Positions 44,801 to 54,800 of a stretch of DNA of 64,000 nucleotides are shown in pieces. Origin of the DNA: Charina bottae. Its lineage: Eukaryota; Chordata; Lepidosauria; Squamata; Charinaidae. The stretch is taken from contig JALMGJ010000063.1 of the NCBI GenBank assembly GCA_023362775.1, forward strand, positions 1,967,501 to 2,031,500, in the 5' to 3' direction. Each line of letters opens with the position of its first letter. Position 1 is the first letter of the stretch. The position numbers and the translations under genes were made by a program. Under the pieces are notes generated by a model that searched no databases, was not told the DNA's origin, and saw nothing but the letters and a program-made list of their open reading frames with translations.

Positions 44801-45129
44801 AGCTAGCTGCGTCATCACATCTGGGGCTAGTTGAACATATCCTCTGTTCCTCCCCAATAGCATTTTGACCATCTTCCGACCTGGGAGTCCCATCTTCCGA
44901 TGGTATACCGACATATCTCTGGTTGTACTGATCCATTTAGTTTTCATGGCAAGAATACTGGGGTGGGTTGCCATTACCTTCCCCAGGGATCGTATTTAGT
45001 CTGACCTCTCTGCCACGACCTTCCCGTCTTGGGTGTCCCTTCACGGTTTAGCTCATGGTTTCATTGAGGTGCTCAAGCTCCAGCACCACGACAAGGTAAC
45101 GATCTCCTTTGGTGGAGGACTTTGTAGGT
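41882..45129 (-). mobile_element. Complete BovB-clade LINE with perfect 12-bp duplication
   Basis: The element 41894-45117 (3224 bp) is bounded by GACTTTGTAGGT at 41882-41893 and 45118-45129. Minus-strand order: a 5' UTR of about 180 bp beginning CTCCACCAAAGGAGATCG, with GTAATGGCAACCCACCCCAG just before the start; a single uninterrupted frame; a short 3' end AGAGTCGGAAGCGACTGAAT; then (CAA)n. Full length, intact coding and a perfect duplication all point to a recent insertion. It is a sister to the BovB at 27191: about three quarters identical in the endonuclease by eye. Confidence 0.95.
41904..44936 (-). CDS. BovB-clade endonuclease/reverse transcriptase, intact 1010-residue frame
   Basis: This single RTE protein makes the target nick and primes reverse transcription there. 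The ATG at 44934-44936 opens MDQYNQRYVG and agrees with the start chosen in the other copy. The endonuclease has GTWNVRSM (Asn76), SELKW, IYAPTTD, GDWNAKVG, RNQIDYIL and SDHELL. The reverse transcriptase has LQAGFRKGRGTRDQ, FCFIDYSKAFDCVDH, QGCILSPYLFNLYAE and YADD (about residue 755). The C-terminus has KIDAFELWCWRKILRVPWT and KSRKRLNE at the end. No disabling change is visible. It differs from the 27256 copy throughout (for example HFTSDNHQ against EFNSGDHY), so the two are separate subfamilies and not recent duplicates. Confidence 0.95.
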   Translation of the reverse strand: MDQYNQRYVGIPSEDGTPRSEDGQNAIGEEQRICSTSPRCDDAASSKPKGRLAADGAGGERQIRCSKDQHTIGTWNVRSMSQGKLDVVIGEMSRLNIDILGVSELKWTGMGHFTSDNHQIYYCGQEDHRRNGVAFIINNKVAKAVLGYNPKNDRMISIRIQGKPFNITVIQIYAPTTDAEEAEVDQFYEDLQHLLDNTPKRDVIFITGDWNAKVGSQTTPGITGKHGLGEQNEAGHRLIEFCQDNSLCITNTLFQQPKRRLYTWTSPDGRHRNQIDYILCSQRWRTSIQSVKTRPGADCSSDHELLIAKFRIRLKRIGKTHRSVRYELTNIPKEYAVEVKNRFKGLDLVDRVPEELWTEVRNIVQEAATKNVPKKKKTKKARWLSAETLEVAQERRKAKGNSDRGRYAQLNAKLQRLARRDKELFLNKQCAEVEEDNRIGRTRDLFQKIRNIGGKFQAKMGMIKNKDSKDLTEAEEIKKRWQEYTEDLYRKDNNIGDSFDGVVSELEPDILKSEVEWALRSIANNKAAGDDGIPAELFKILQDDAVKVMHAICQQIWKTQEWPSDWKKSTYIPIPKKGSTKECSNYRTVALISHASKVMLKILQGRLQQFMERELPDLQAGFRKGRGTRDQIANIRWIMEKGREFQKNIYFCFIDYSKAFDCVDHNKLWQVLGGMGIPSHLVCLLRNLYNDQVATVRTEHGTTDWFKIGKGVRQGCILSPYLFNLYAEHIMRRAGLEESKAGVKIAGRNINNLRYADDTTLMAESKEELRSLMTKVKEESAKAGLQLNLKKTKIMATSLIDNWQIEGEKVEAVTDFVFLGAKITADADCSQEIRRRLLLGRRAMANLDKIVKSRDITLTTKVRIIKAMVFPVVTYGCESWTIRKAEQRKIDAFELWCWRKILRVPWTARRSNQSILQEIKPDCSLEGMILKAKLKYFGHIMRRQDTLEKKLMRGKVEGKRKRGRPRARWMDDILEVTDSTMGELGMVTADRKLWRGLVHEVTKSRKRLNE

Positions 45130-46174
45130 AACTTTTCCCAATTACATAGTTAACATAAATTCTCAAGGGAAAAAAAATAATTCAAGTTTCCATTCTATAG
45201 TCTTTTGTATGTAATTTTTCCTAATGCAGGGGGGGTTTTGTGCAAATGTCTCCAGCATAAGCTCCTTCTTATGAAACAAAACCTCTGTATATTAGAGAAG
45301 GTTGTGAACAAGACATATTTTTTTACAGAACTTTAAAACAAACTGTTGAAAGGTCTGGGGGACAAGAATATTGCCATATAAAAGAGGACCATAAACAGAT
45401 ATCTGTCGATTTGCATATCCCTAGTAGGAACAAACTGATCTTGTAATACAGATGAAGACAGTATTTGTTTCATAGAATTAGCTTTCTAAATAAAACCTTC
45501 ATTTCATCCTATGCTTCCTCTGGCCTCCACAGTTCAGTCCTTTCTGCCAAGAGACGAAGTGGTTGTGTCCAATTGCAGGTTGTCAGTTGGCAAGTTCCAG
45601 TGAACATTTGTAGACTTGGCCTCTACTTCCTTTTGGTGCTTCACACATTGTACATTTGCTTTAATCTCTGAAGTGCAATGGTATGTTCAAAGTGTCTCTC
45701 AGATGCCATTAGCTGATATCATCTGTATGAGGATGTGTTATGGAGTGTCTGATTAGTAAAGGACATGACTGTTTTCTTCACTGGTCTTTGGCATGTCAAC
45801 AGATTTCTGGCATGTCATTCTCTCAAGTGCTGGCAGAAGCCTAAACTTCTGCATCATGCTATGTGACCAGTTCAAGACTGAGGTCAGGGACAATTCAAGC
45901 AATCTGAAAAGCAATGCAGTTTATCAAGAACTGCTCTGGGGTTGAGATCTAATCTTGTGTATCGTATTGACCTACATAAGTGTGACCATGATTATGCCTT
46001 CTGGCAGTGTCAGCATTGTTTCTATATTTTTGTTTTTAACTCTGCCAGCTACAGAAATCCATAATTCAAAGTCCCCTAACTTAGTGTCCTCTAGATGTGA
46101 GGGACACCAAGCTGGGGAAGGCTGAATTAGTGTATAGGCTGGAGTTCAGTTTAAGTTCCTAAGAATTACATTGT
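45130..46174. other. Unassigned sequence, possible MITE relic
   Basis: Near 46070-46130 phrases AAGTCCCCTAACTTAGTG and CCAAGCTGGGGAAGGCTG suggest a decayed palindromic hAT-like MITE. Nothing else is recognised. Confidence 0.4.
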
Positions 46175-47560
46175 TGTTAACTTAGTCATTCAGTCCCTTC
46201 CAACCCTTTGTAACCCAATGGATATCATTTCTTCAAGACTGTCTATTTGTAACTGCTTCTTCAAGCTTATTCTAGAGTCATCAGTGATCTAGCCACCTGG
46301 TTTTCTGTCAGCCTCTTTTTCAATTACCTTCACTGTTCCCAAGCATCAGGCTCTTATCAAGTGACTCTTACCTTTGCACTATGCATCTAAAATATTTAAG
46401 CTTTATCTTCATTACAGGTAGTCCTTACTTAACAACCATTCGTTTAGTGACAGTTTGGAGTTACAATGATGCTGGAAAAAACAACTTACTACCAGTCCTC
46501 ACATGATCATCACAGCGTTCCCCATGGTCACGTGATCACAATTTGGGTGCTTGGCAACCGGTTTGCATTTATGACCATCGCACTGTCCCATGATCATGTG
46601 ATTGCCATTTTCAACCTTCCCAGCCAGCTTCTGTCAAGCAAAATCAGTGGAGAACCGTGTGATTCGCTTTACAACCACGTGGTTTGCTTAACAACCACAG
46701 TGATTCGCTTAACAACTGCTACAAAAAAAGTCATAAAATTGGGTCAGATTTGTTTAATGACCGCTTTGCTTAGCAACTGAAATTCTGGTCCCAATTGTGG
46801 TCGTTAAGCGAGGACTACCTGTATTATTCCTTCCAGCAAGCCATTTGGTTTTCTTTCATCCAGTATTGTCCAATATTTATAGTCCAAGGTATCCCCAACA
46901 TTTTTCTCCAGCACCTCAATTTATAGTCATCAACATTTCTTCATTCACAGTTTACTTGGGCAATTTTTTCTCTATCTCTGTTGCCTTTTGCTTTCTACCT
47001 TTGTTCAGCAGTTTTCAATGTATCAGCAGACAGACATTTTGCCTTCTTTTGCTTTCTACATTTCAGTTTGCATCACCTTTAATAATGTCATGAATTTCTA
47101 TCTAGAATTCTTCTAGTTATCAAATCTAATCAATTAAACCCATTACATCTATTCTTTACCTTTGCTGCATAATCATATGAAATATTGCTGGGTTTTATCT
47201 TGTTGATCTGATTATTTTATTTATTTTCTTTAGTTACTCTTTTGCTAGGAGTTTGTGATCTGCACCAGTTAGCACCAAGCCTTGTCATAATAGTGCTTCT
47301 CTATCTTTGCATGCAAAGTATGTAGTAGATTTGATTTCAATGTTGTACATGTGCAGAGTCATTTTATAGATTGTTGAAATAAAATATTTGCTATAAACAC
47401 TGACTTTTCTTAGTAGACCATCGATTTGTCTCTTACTTCATTTTGTACATCAAAGGCATTTTTTCCCATTATTCCAGATGTTATTTTACTTCCAACTTTC
47501 TAAGAATTATAATACTAACTTATTTATATGAGAACCACCATGCCGTTATCAGATACTGGC
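46175..47560 (-). mobile_element. Old RTE LINE relic, split by a MITE
   Basis: 46175-46412 starts (plus strand) with TTGTTGTTAACTTAGTCATT and CAGTCCCTTCCAACCC, the reverse complement of an RTE 3' end. 46824-46940 matches the post-reverse-transcriptase part (compare TCCAAGGTATCCCCAACATT with 42218-42235). Then, after an internal deletion, 46970-47560 matches the linker and endonuclease part (CTGTTGCCTTTTGCTTTC and TATCAGCAGACAGACATTTT against 43733-43800). Many differences and deletions make it the oldest RTE piece here. Confidence 0.75.
46413..46823. mobile_element. TA-flanked terminal-inverted-repeat MITE, copy 2
   Basis: The element 46415-46821 (407 bp) starts CAGGTAGTCCTTACTTAACA and ends TTAAGCGAGGACTACCTG, with TA at 46413-46414 and 46822-46823. 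Interior phrases GTCACGTGATCACAA, ATTTATGACC and TTCCCAGCCAGCTTC match the copy at 36324. It sits inside the RTE relic, so it arrived later. No transposase frame is present. Confidence 0.85.
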
Positions 47561-49339
47561 AGTCAGAGATTGGGGGAGTTATATAGGGGTACTGATTCTA
47601 TCAGTCAGTGTTTGCACGTGGAAATCATCTCTTTTTTCAGGGTTTTATGGTCATGGCTTTCCCTTTCAAGCAATTGAACAAAGGGCTGGAACCACCACAT
47701 CAACCTTGCAGAAATTCTGGTCCATATGCACAAGACCTACATTAGTATTTGTAAAAAAATAGTAAAAGTACAATATATTCATTGTAGTTTAGAGTACTAA
47801 AAAAGATCACCCTGAGCGTATAGATTCAACACAAGGTGAATAATAATAGGAAGGAAGGAAGAAGAAGCAGAACTAAGTTATATGTTCTTCAATTCAGTTA
47901 CATCAATTCAGAGAGCAAAAGAACCCTGCAAATCATTTGCTATCGACATTGTTTTTGAGTATACTAAAAGTGTCATTTCCAGTATGGGTAAAAGCAAAAT
48001 ATTTCTAACAAGTTCTCTCTCTCAGGCCACATTCTCCCTGTCCTGTCTCAAATGTACTTTTTTCCCCCCTGTGTTTGGATACAGGACATAAATAGAGAGG
48101 ATTGGCTAACAATATTTAGGGCAGGGGCAAACTTTGTTTTATTCTCCATGGAGCTCAGAATATGTTAAGGTTTTGTAGAAGTAGGGCATTCACATTTTTA
48201 AATACCCCAATTGAAAACTGATTCCATCGTTACTTCCTGCTAACTAAACATGACTCCCACAAAGCAAGACAAGGACTTCTATTTTACTGCCCACCACAGT
48301 GTTCCTAGTTCCTAGAGTTAGCTGACATCCTCCAGACATGTTGCACAACCATACAAATCATTCCCAGCTAACATGATGCTTGGTCTGCTAATTCAGGTTA
48401 TGAGTTGTCCCACACATTTGGTGGACACTAAATTGAGGAGGCTAGGCTATGTATTTGCATGCACAATATTGTGAAGCAAGGTTGCCCTTGATCATCTGTG
48501 GCTTGACAAGTATTTTTAGAAACTTAGATTATGGCGTAGTTCCACGGATATGACTTTGCAGCGGCTCAGATGAATTAAATTAAATTGCCTTCTAAACAAT
48601 TTGTTTTTTTAAAAAAATGCTGGAACTTTCTCTTAGTTACAACTTGCAGGCAAATGTAATTAAAATTGCAGCATCATTTTCAATAAAATATTAAGTGAAA
48701 TAATCTGTTTATTTTTTACATCATGATACACTATCACATACACAGCCTGTGTGGTGGCACTTAGTTGCTGGCCCTGGACAATGTAATTATCACCATATTT
48801 TGCTAAAATAAAATTCCATTAGGTCAGCCTTCCCCAATCTGGCATCCTTCAGATCTTTTCAAATACAGTTCTCATCCTCCCTGACCATTAGCCAAGGTGG
48901 CCAGACCTGCTTAACTTTATACCTGGAGGGTGCAAAGTTAATGAAAGCTGCATCAGACACATTGCTCTAATTCATAATGCATTTTAGATAGAAACCCATA
49001 TGAAAATATAAAGCACCATCATTATAATTTACCCGGTTCCTGAAGCTGAAACATGTATAATTATATCATTCTGTACAGCAAATGTTCTTTGGGAAATTAT
49101 TCCCTTCATTTTACGATGCCTTTGATCATATTTGACTGTTTTCCAGATTGAGATTCAAATCAAATGTTGTGTTCAATATACAGTCCTGGTACTATTCATC
49201 CAAATCTTTCTACATGAATGCAGAACTTATCCCAGTTTGGCCACACTTCTCCCTGCTGTCAAAATCATCTTGAATCCTGTTTCAGTCCATTTCAATATTA
49301 GTTATTCCACTCAGTAGAGTGTCTCCTGAACTGATGAAA
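47561..49339. other. Unassigned sequence with one MITE relic
   Basis: At about 48823-48910 AGGTCAGCCTTCCCCAATCT and GCATCCTTCAGATC, followed by GACCATTAGCCAAGGTGG, look like half of a decayed palindromic hAT-like MITE. The rest is unassigned. Confidence 0.4.
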
Positions 49340-49640
49340 GAAAGAGATTGGCCAGTGTTGTGCAGATATTGCTTGAAGACTCACCATTGTAATCTAATGT
49401 TGAAGTTGTCCATTTGAAGAAAGAGACTGGCCATTGTGACTTCATGATGATGCTGTCTGCCTGAAAAAGTGAGACAGGCTGTTGGGACCCTATTCAGATC
49501 ACCCTTAATTAAGAGAGGATGGTTATTGGGACCTCCTGCAGATTCTGCTTGATTGAAGGAAAAAGAAAGAAAAGACAATCATTGTCTCCTTGAAGGTGAG
49601 ATAGGGCCCTAATGTCTCCAGACTGCCATCCATATCTATG
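49340..49640. repeat. Degenerate minisatellite-like tandem, about 40-50 bp period
   Basis: Similar phrases recur in one orientation: AAAGAGATTGGCCAGTGTTG (49341), CACCATTGTAATC (49382), AAGAGACTGGCCATTGTGAC (49421), GAGACAGGCTGTTGGGACCC (49471), AAGAGAGGATGGTTATTGGG (49511), a weaker unit near 49564 and another near 49598. Units share a purine start, a GGCCATTG-like middle and a GCTTGATTGAAG-like end. The match is by eye and the copies are strongly diverged. Confidence 0.5.
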
Positions 49641-50799
49641 AGGAGAATCTTGCTTGTACTGCATAGATCTAGGGGTCCCAGCTCTCTTAAACAGCCTTTT
49701 TCTGAAATGCATTTAACCTCTCCTCAGGTAGGAAGGCAATAGGAAATAAATATCGGCAATTTCTTCTACTAACGGTCCCTCAGCTGTTCCACAGTGGGGG
49801 GATAGCAACTGAAGCACTATTGCAATACTTGTTTGGTCTTGCCTATCGATTTGGTGATGCAACTTTTCCCCTCACTCTCCTATTCTGAGGAGAGAGCTGA
49901 TCATGGCTGTTCCTTGCCAAAATGCTCTGGGCAGAGCAGATGATATCATGTTCCCAGAGCTCCTTGGCCTAGGAGAACATTTCTCAGGAACAAGACATTG
50001 GCTGACCCTCTTAAAAAGATTTGTTTAAAAGAACCACTTCGTTCTTTCCCTAATATGAAAATAAATCACCTATCCATACCTGCTTTTTTCTGCATATATC
50101 TGCACTGCTTTATCAGCAATGCCAATGATGTAGCAGGTGAGGAATTGTACCTTGGGCACTCTGTGACCTATCTTTTCCTCTTAATCTTTCTTTGGAAAAC
50201 AGTAAAGACAAGAGCCAAGTTAGTCCTTCTAGACTTGGAAGCATTATTTCTTCTTTCATTCATTCTTTCTTTCGTCTCAGCAGCAGTGCTTTGCTATAAT
50301 CAATTGCTGTCTGCAAGAGGGAGAAGGCCCTTGAGATGTATCTTAGTGCATCTTCCAACAAAATTAGGTTATTAGATTAGAAGCAACTTTCCTGTTTATA
50401 TTGACTTTAATTTCTAATTAAAAATTAAATTTTAATGTTCACTTTATTGACTTTCCTTGGGAACAGGAACCTATCTAATTAAGTTATGTAACTATACAAG
50501 ATGCCAGGTGAAAGATGCTCCAGAAATAGTAATAATATGGTACTGTGTTTTTCAGGCTTTTAGTGTCTAGAATACTATAGAAATTAGTAGGATAAGTCTG
50601 AGCTTCACAAAGAATTCAGAATGTGATGCATCTCATTCTGAATACATAGAATTATAGCTCTATGCTATGTGGAACTTATGGTCCTCTGCAGCTGCTTTCT
50701 AAGAGTAGAGATAGACATCAGGATCATAACAGCTGGTCCCAGTCTTTAGTGCATTTATTCCACTCTTGGTATTTCTGCTTCCTATAAGAGGCCTTATAG
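49641..50799. other. Unassigned sequence
   Basis: A 125-codon frame (49998-50375) opens on TTG and is hydrophobic, but has no recognisable family. No gene is called. Confidence 0.4.
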
Positions 50800-50934
50800 A
50801 TTTTATATTATTTATTATATTGTAAAATTTCCATTTATGTTTTAACTGTTTCTATTGTGAACCGCCCAGGGTCCCCGATGGGGGAGATGGGCAGTAATAT
50901 AAATTTAATAAATAAATAAATAAATTATAGGAAT
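50800..50934 (+). mobile_element. L2-like LINE 3' tail
   Basis: TTCTATTGTGAACCGCCCAG, GGTCCCCGATGGGGGAGATG and GGCAGTAATATAAATTTAAT are followed by (AAAT)n to about 50926. It is the best-preserved example of the tail type that recurs in this window. Confidence 0.7.
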
Positions 50935-51723
50935 GAGCACAATCTATAGACATCAAATTTGAAATAAACAGGACACAGAGGCAAGCTTGATAGCCAAGGG
51001 AGGGCAGGCAGGCATTCTAAGGAATGGAGCTGCTGCTAGTGTGTGTATAGTTTCTTCCATTACCCTTCATGTGTGAAAAATGATTTGATTAGGTCAGGAA
51101 CATCTGTGAAGTAGATTGAAGTGTCTGGATGCAGAAGTCAAAATCTCTTACAATGACGTCTTTAGATTTCTTTGGCAAAAATATGCTAAGTTTGATCAAT
51201 TAGCCTCCTGAGTAGATATCAGCAAACCCTGGTGACTGTTTTCTTGCTACTGAATGGGTGACATGGATCAGCAAAAGCTGAAAGACAGAATTTTGGTGGA
51301 ACAGCCTTCTAAACCTCAGTTGGACTTCAGGGACTTTCATGGTGTGCGCACCCTCCCATTGCTTCCATTCCCTACTCCCTCAACAATCACCTTCAAACCT
51401 GAATCACCAAGATGATGAAACAAAAAATGGTGCCTTACCCTAAGCTAAAAATTCTATCATGCCCACTCCAAGTAAAAGAGAAGTAAAATAAATTGCTTCT
51501 ACCTCATCCACATCTTTACTTAATATTATAGGCCTTTGTCTTGTTATATGCAGAACGAAAAGCAAGACAAAACCCCAGCAAATGCTATGAGGAAAAGCTG
51601 AATGGACATCAAGTCACCTTTCTCCCTGAAAGGCCCAAAGTCCAGGAAACAGGAAGTGGGGTAGACAGGAATTCCTGCAAATTGGGAAATGGATTTCTCA
51701 TAAGCTCTGTAGAACCACAGTAT
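50935..51723. other. Unassigned sequence
   Basis: No gene or bounded repeat is recognised. Confidence 0.45.
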
Positions 51724-51798
51724 GGAAGGAAGGAAGGAAGGAAGGAAGGAAGGAAGGAAGGAAGGAAGGAAGGAAGGAAGGAAGGAAGGAAGGAAGGA
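51724..51798. repeat. (GGAA)n microsatellite
   Basis: About 18 GGAA units. Read in frame it gives a spurious Gly-Arg-Lys-Glu repeat. It lies beside one copy of the unclassified repeat at 51818. Confidence 0.95.
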
Positions 51799-51817
51799 CT
51801 AGTTTTACCTCACAACT

Positions 51818-51910
51818 GAGCCAGAAATAAATCGGCTCAGTTCTCAAACACAAAGTCATGGATTCACAGCGGACTAGAACTGTTTTTGAATTGGCGCAAA
51901 ATCAACATGT
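51818..51910 (+). repeat. Unclassified interspersed repeat, copy A
   Basis: GAGCCAGAAATAAATCGGCT, CAGTTCTCAAACAC, TCATGGATTCAC and TGTTTTTGAATTGGCGC correspond in order to the copy at 54183-54278. About two thirds of positions agree by eye, without large gaps. Family unknown. Confidence 0.6.
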
Positions 51911-54182
51911 AGGAGGAATTCCCTAAGAGCGCTTTTTACAACCACATTTGCTTTCTAGGAAAGAAAGTAATTTAAAGAATGGCACTCATGCTGTACGGCA
52001 GTGCTTCAAGCATGCTTTGCTACTTCTGAGCAACATGATTTCAATTTCTATTAATCTTCTGTACTTTAGGAATAGAAGCTTTATTTTAGACTTGCAATTA
52101 CATCAGCTTCCAAAGGCAAGTGAGTGGTTGGATAATTCCTTCCAAAAGTATGACTGCCAGATGTGAATGCTTACCATGACTGATGCTCTTGCATGATTTT
52201 CCTTGTTTCATTATTAAGCCTATTGTTAAGAATATAACATTCCATAAGAGCGCCAGAACCCTCATGTCCACACAACTGTGTGAGTAGACAGTTCACAAAA
52301 TGCCGAGATGGAAATCTCTTCCTTTGGTTTTCCTTCTAAAGTGCCTCTTCCTTTCTTGCTGAATCAATTACTAGTCATTTGTTTGATCGGTGAGCGCACG
52401 GAGATCAGACATGCGGCTACTTGTCTGCAATTTGCAACAGCACATTTACATTTGGGGAAAAGATATTAAAGATTTTTAAGTGCTCCCTTCTCTCTCCCCC
52501 CACACCAGCTCCTCTCGCATCTGTTTTCCACACACGCAACTTATGTGTCTGGTCCCCTTTAGTGCCCTGCAGAAACCAACACAGGACTGTACAAAGACGC
52601 TGAATATTCTCCCACTTTGGGTTATTAGAATGAAAAAAGGAGTAGAGAATGTTAAGGCCTGAAGTAGAGCAGGTCAGATTTAAAAGCTGTTTCATTGACA
52701 AGGCAACAGGAGAGCCTCTGAGGGGTTTGGTAGATGGGTTACTGCTATTTCTCACAGATGGAAGATATATTTTTCAGTAGAATTCAGCAGGTACGAAGGA
52801 CCTAGAAGGAGAAGGGAAGATGATAAGATTGGCCAAAATTCATGACTGACTCCAGATTCCACAGGGAGGACTGAGAAGTTCCTTTCAGTTGCTGTTTTTT
52901 GCCAAGCTTAACTTGAGTTCTCTTATCATCCCCCATGCTCACCCAAATCAGATTTCATCTAGGATTTGGGAGAAGGGTGGTAAGGAGAGAGGCCATGGTT
53001 TCAGGACTTGCAACTGCTGTAATCTGATGCCAACATTTACTATCAGAGAAACAGTAAATAGCTAATATATTTCATCTATTTCAGAAGTCCACAACGTTCT
53101 TGGGCTGGTTGATATTTTGAGGATATGTTGGTGGCAGTCCTGCAAAAGATCAGAGGGACTTACCCATCTGTGAAATGCATGCCATGGGACATACCACCAG
53201 TTGCAAAACTGTTTACTAATAACCCTACACAGCTTTGTCATTTTCCAAATAAAGCACTGCTCTGTAACGTCACTCATTCATATTGTAAAATAAAAAAAAA
53301 AACAGTTGAAATACAAATGGGCCCCAGAAACCTCTGCAAGGAATAGTCAACTGCATCAAAATGGGGGGGGGGGGGCATGACCAGGCAAATAAAGCCTCCC
53401 CCTTTTTAACACATGTCACACATATTCCATGCAAATTAAAAGGTGTGTGCCTTCAATCGCATGCTCATACCTACCATTTTGATGTCATTGACCATCCTTT
53501 GATCTGCCTGGAAATAAAGATGTTGATGAAGCCTGGTGCTTTGCTTTGTAGCATGCTAGAGGGTGTGAACAAAGGTGTTTCCTGCGCATATTGGCATCCG
53601 CAGGTTTTGTGAAATTGTCTAAGTATCTGCAGAATCTAAAGAGTGCTACAAGGGGAACCTACCCAGCTGCAATGGTGTCATTACTTTTGTTTCTATTTAA
53701 AAGCCTCTGTGAGCTGGGAAGCCAACATTATTTCCAGTTTGGCTTTTTTTTCCCCCCTTCTTCACAATAGCTGTAACTGTGGTTCTTTGTTACTGGAGCA
53801 GAAGAATAGGGGAACACAACTGGGATTAATCTGGGCTGCTTTGAACATTTGCAGAACCTTGCAACTCTTCCCAGGCATACAGTAGCCCTGGCAAGGTGAA
53901 CAGATATGGAAAAAGTCTTCCCCTTCTGTTTGGCAATGGACCAACCAGCTGCAAAACATCAGGCTTGGGTTTTATTTTATCTTCTTCCCCAGCAAGATTC
54001 TCTAAATGGAAGTTTCCCAGAGCTCTGTTCTGAACTGAAGCTTTATTCAAGGTGGAGGGGAAAGTATTGGTTGCCTTGGATTCCGGAACCAGGAGGTGGG
54101 ATAACACCCACCCACACGCCCCAACTCAGCATTTCAAGCAGAGAAAATACAAGCTTTACTGTGGTTTCAAATCACTGGAGCT
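51911..54182. other. Unassigned sequence
   Basis: No gene is recognised. A G-run lies at 53363-53375. Frames up to 112 codons lack family features. Confidence 0.45.
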
Positions 54183-54278
54183 GAGCTGGAAATAAATCAG
54201 CTCAACTCTCAACATTGTCAACATCATGGGATCACCGAAGTCTTGAGCTGCTTTTGAACTGGCACCGAGTCCTCATGT
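54183..54278 (+). repeat. Unclassified interspersed repeat, copy B
   Basis: GAGCTGGAAATAAATCAGCT, CAACTCTCAACA, TCATGGGATCACCGAAGTC and TGCTTTTGAACTGGCACCG correspond to copy A at 51818. Part of an old amniote-type fragment (CAGTGGGATTTACTTCTGGG, TAGGATTGCACTG) lies just downstream at 54330-54385. Confidence 0.6.
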
Positions 54279-54669
54279 TCATTCAAGCCTGGTAAACCTG
54301 TGTGCTGGAATGGGAGTAGAGGGCAATTTTCAGTGGGATTTACTTCTGGGTAAGCCAGTATAGGATTGCACTGTTGAACAGATGGACATTCAAGTGCAGT
54401 TAATGCACAGCAGATGGATATTTTTAAAGCTTACGGTTTAATGCAACCTAAGGGACAATGATGATAAAACAATAGTGCTATTGCTACCCATGACATGTCA
54501 TGCAATTTTCTGGCAGCCAAAAGTGGAACGTTCCATAAGCAAATGCCATTAATGACAGCTTCCTGCCACCAAAGAAAACCCACCCACTAAAGCATATGTA
54601 CAAATGCAGACAGCACAAACTCACTCAGTGGCTGCAGGTCGGCAATTCTCTCAGTCCTGCAGCCTATAT

Positions 54670-54800
54670 TTGTAGTATGAGAATACCACTTACCTCATCT
54701 ATCTTGCTGGCTTGTTGTAAGGCCTATATAGAAACATACGTAATATCTGTAACCGGGTTTGAACATTTGGAAACACTCTGTAAGCACTAAGTCATTATGT
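54670..54800 (+). repeat. MIR-like CORE-SINE relic
   Basis: GAGAATACCACTTACCTCAT, GGCTTGTTGTAAGGCC, then TTTGAACATTTGGAAACACT and CTGTAAGCACTAAGTCATTA follow the second half of a MIR-type element. It is decayed and its head is missing. Confidence 0.55.

Noticed and set aside
27256..44936. Host gene 'craniofacial development protein 2'
   Set aside because: Both frames are complete RTE endonuclease/reverse transcriptase proteins inside elements with target duplications; that gene name attaches to BovB-derived sequence in ruminants.
49340..49640. CRISPR-like spaced repeats
   Set aside because: The units are diverged throughout with no conserved repeat/unique spacer alternation, and the genome is a vertebrate.
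49998..50375. 125-codon hydrophobic frame
   Set aside because: It opens on TTG, matches no family and lies in otherwise non-coding sequence.
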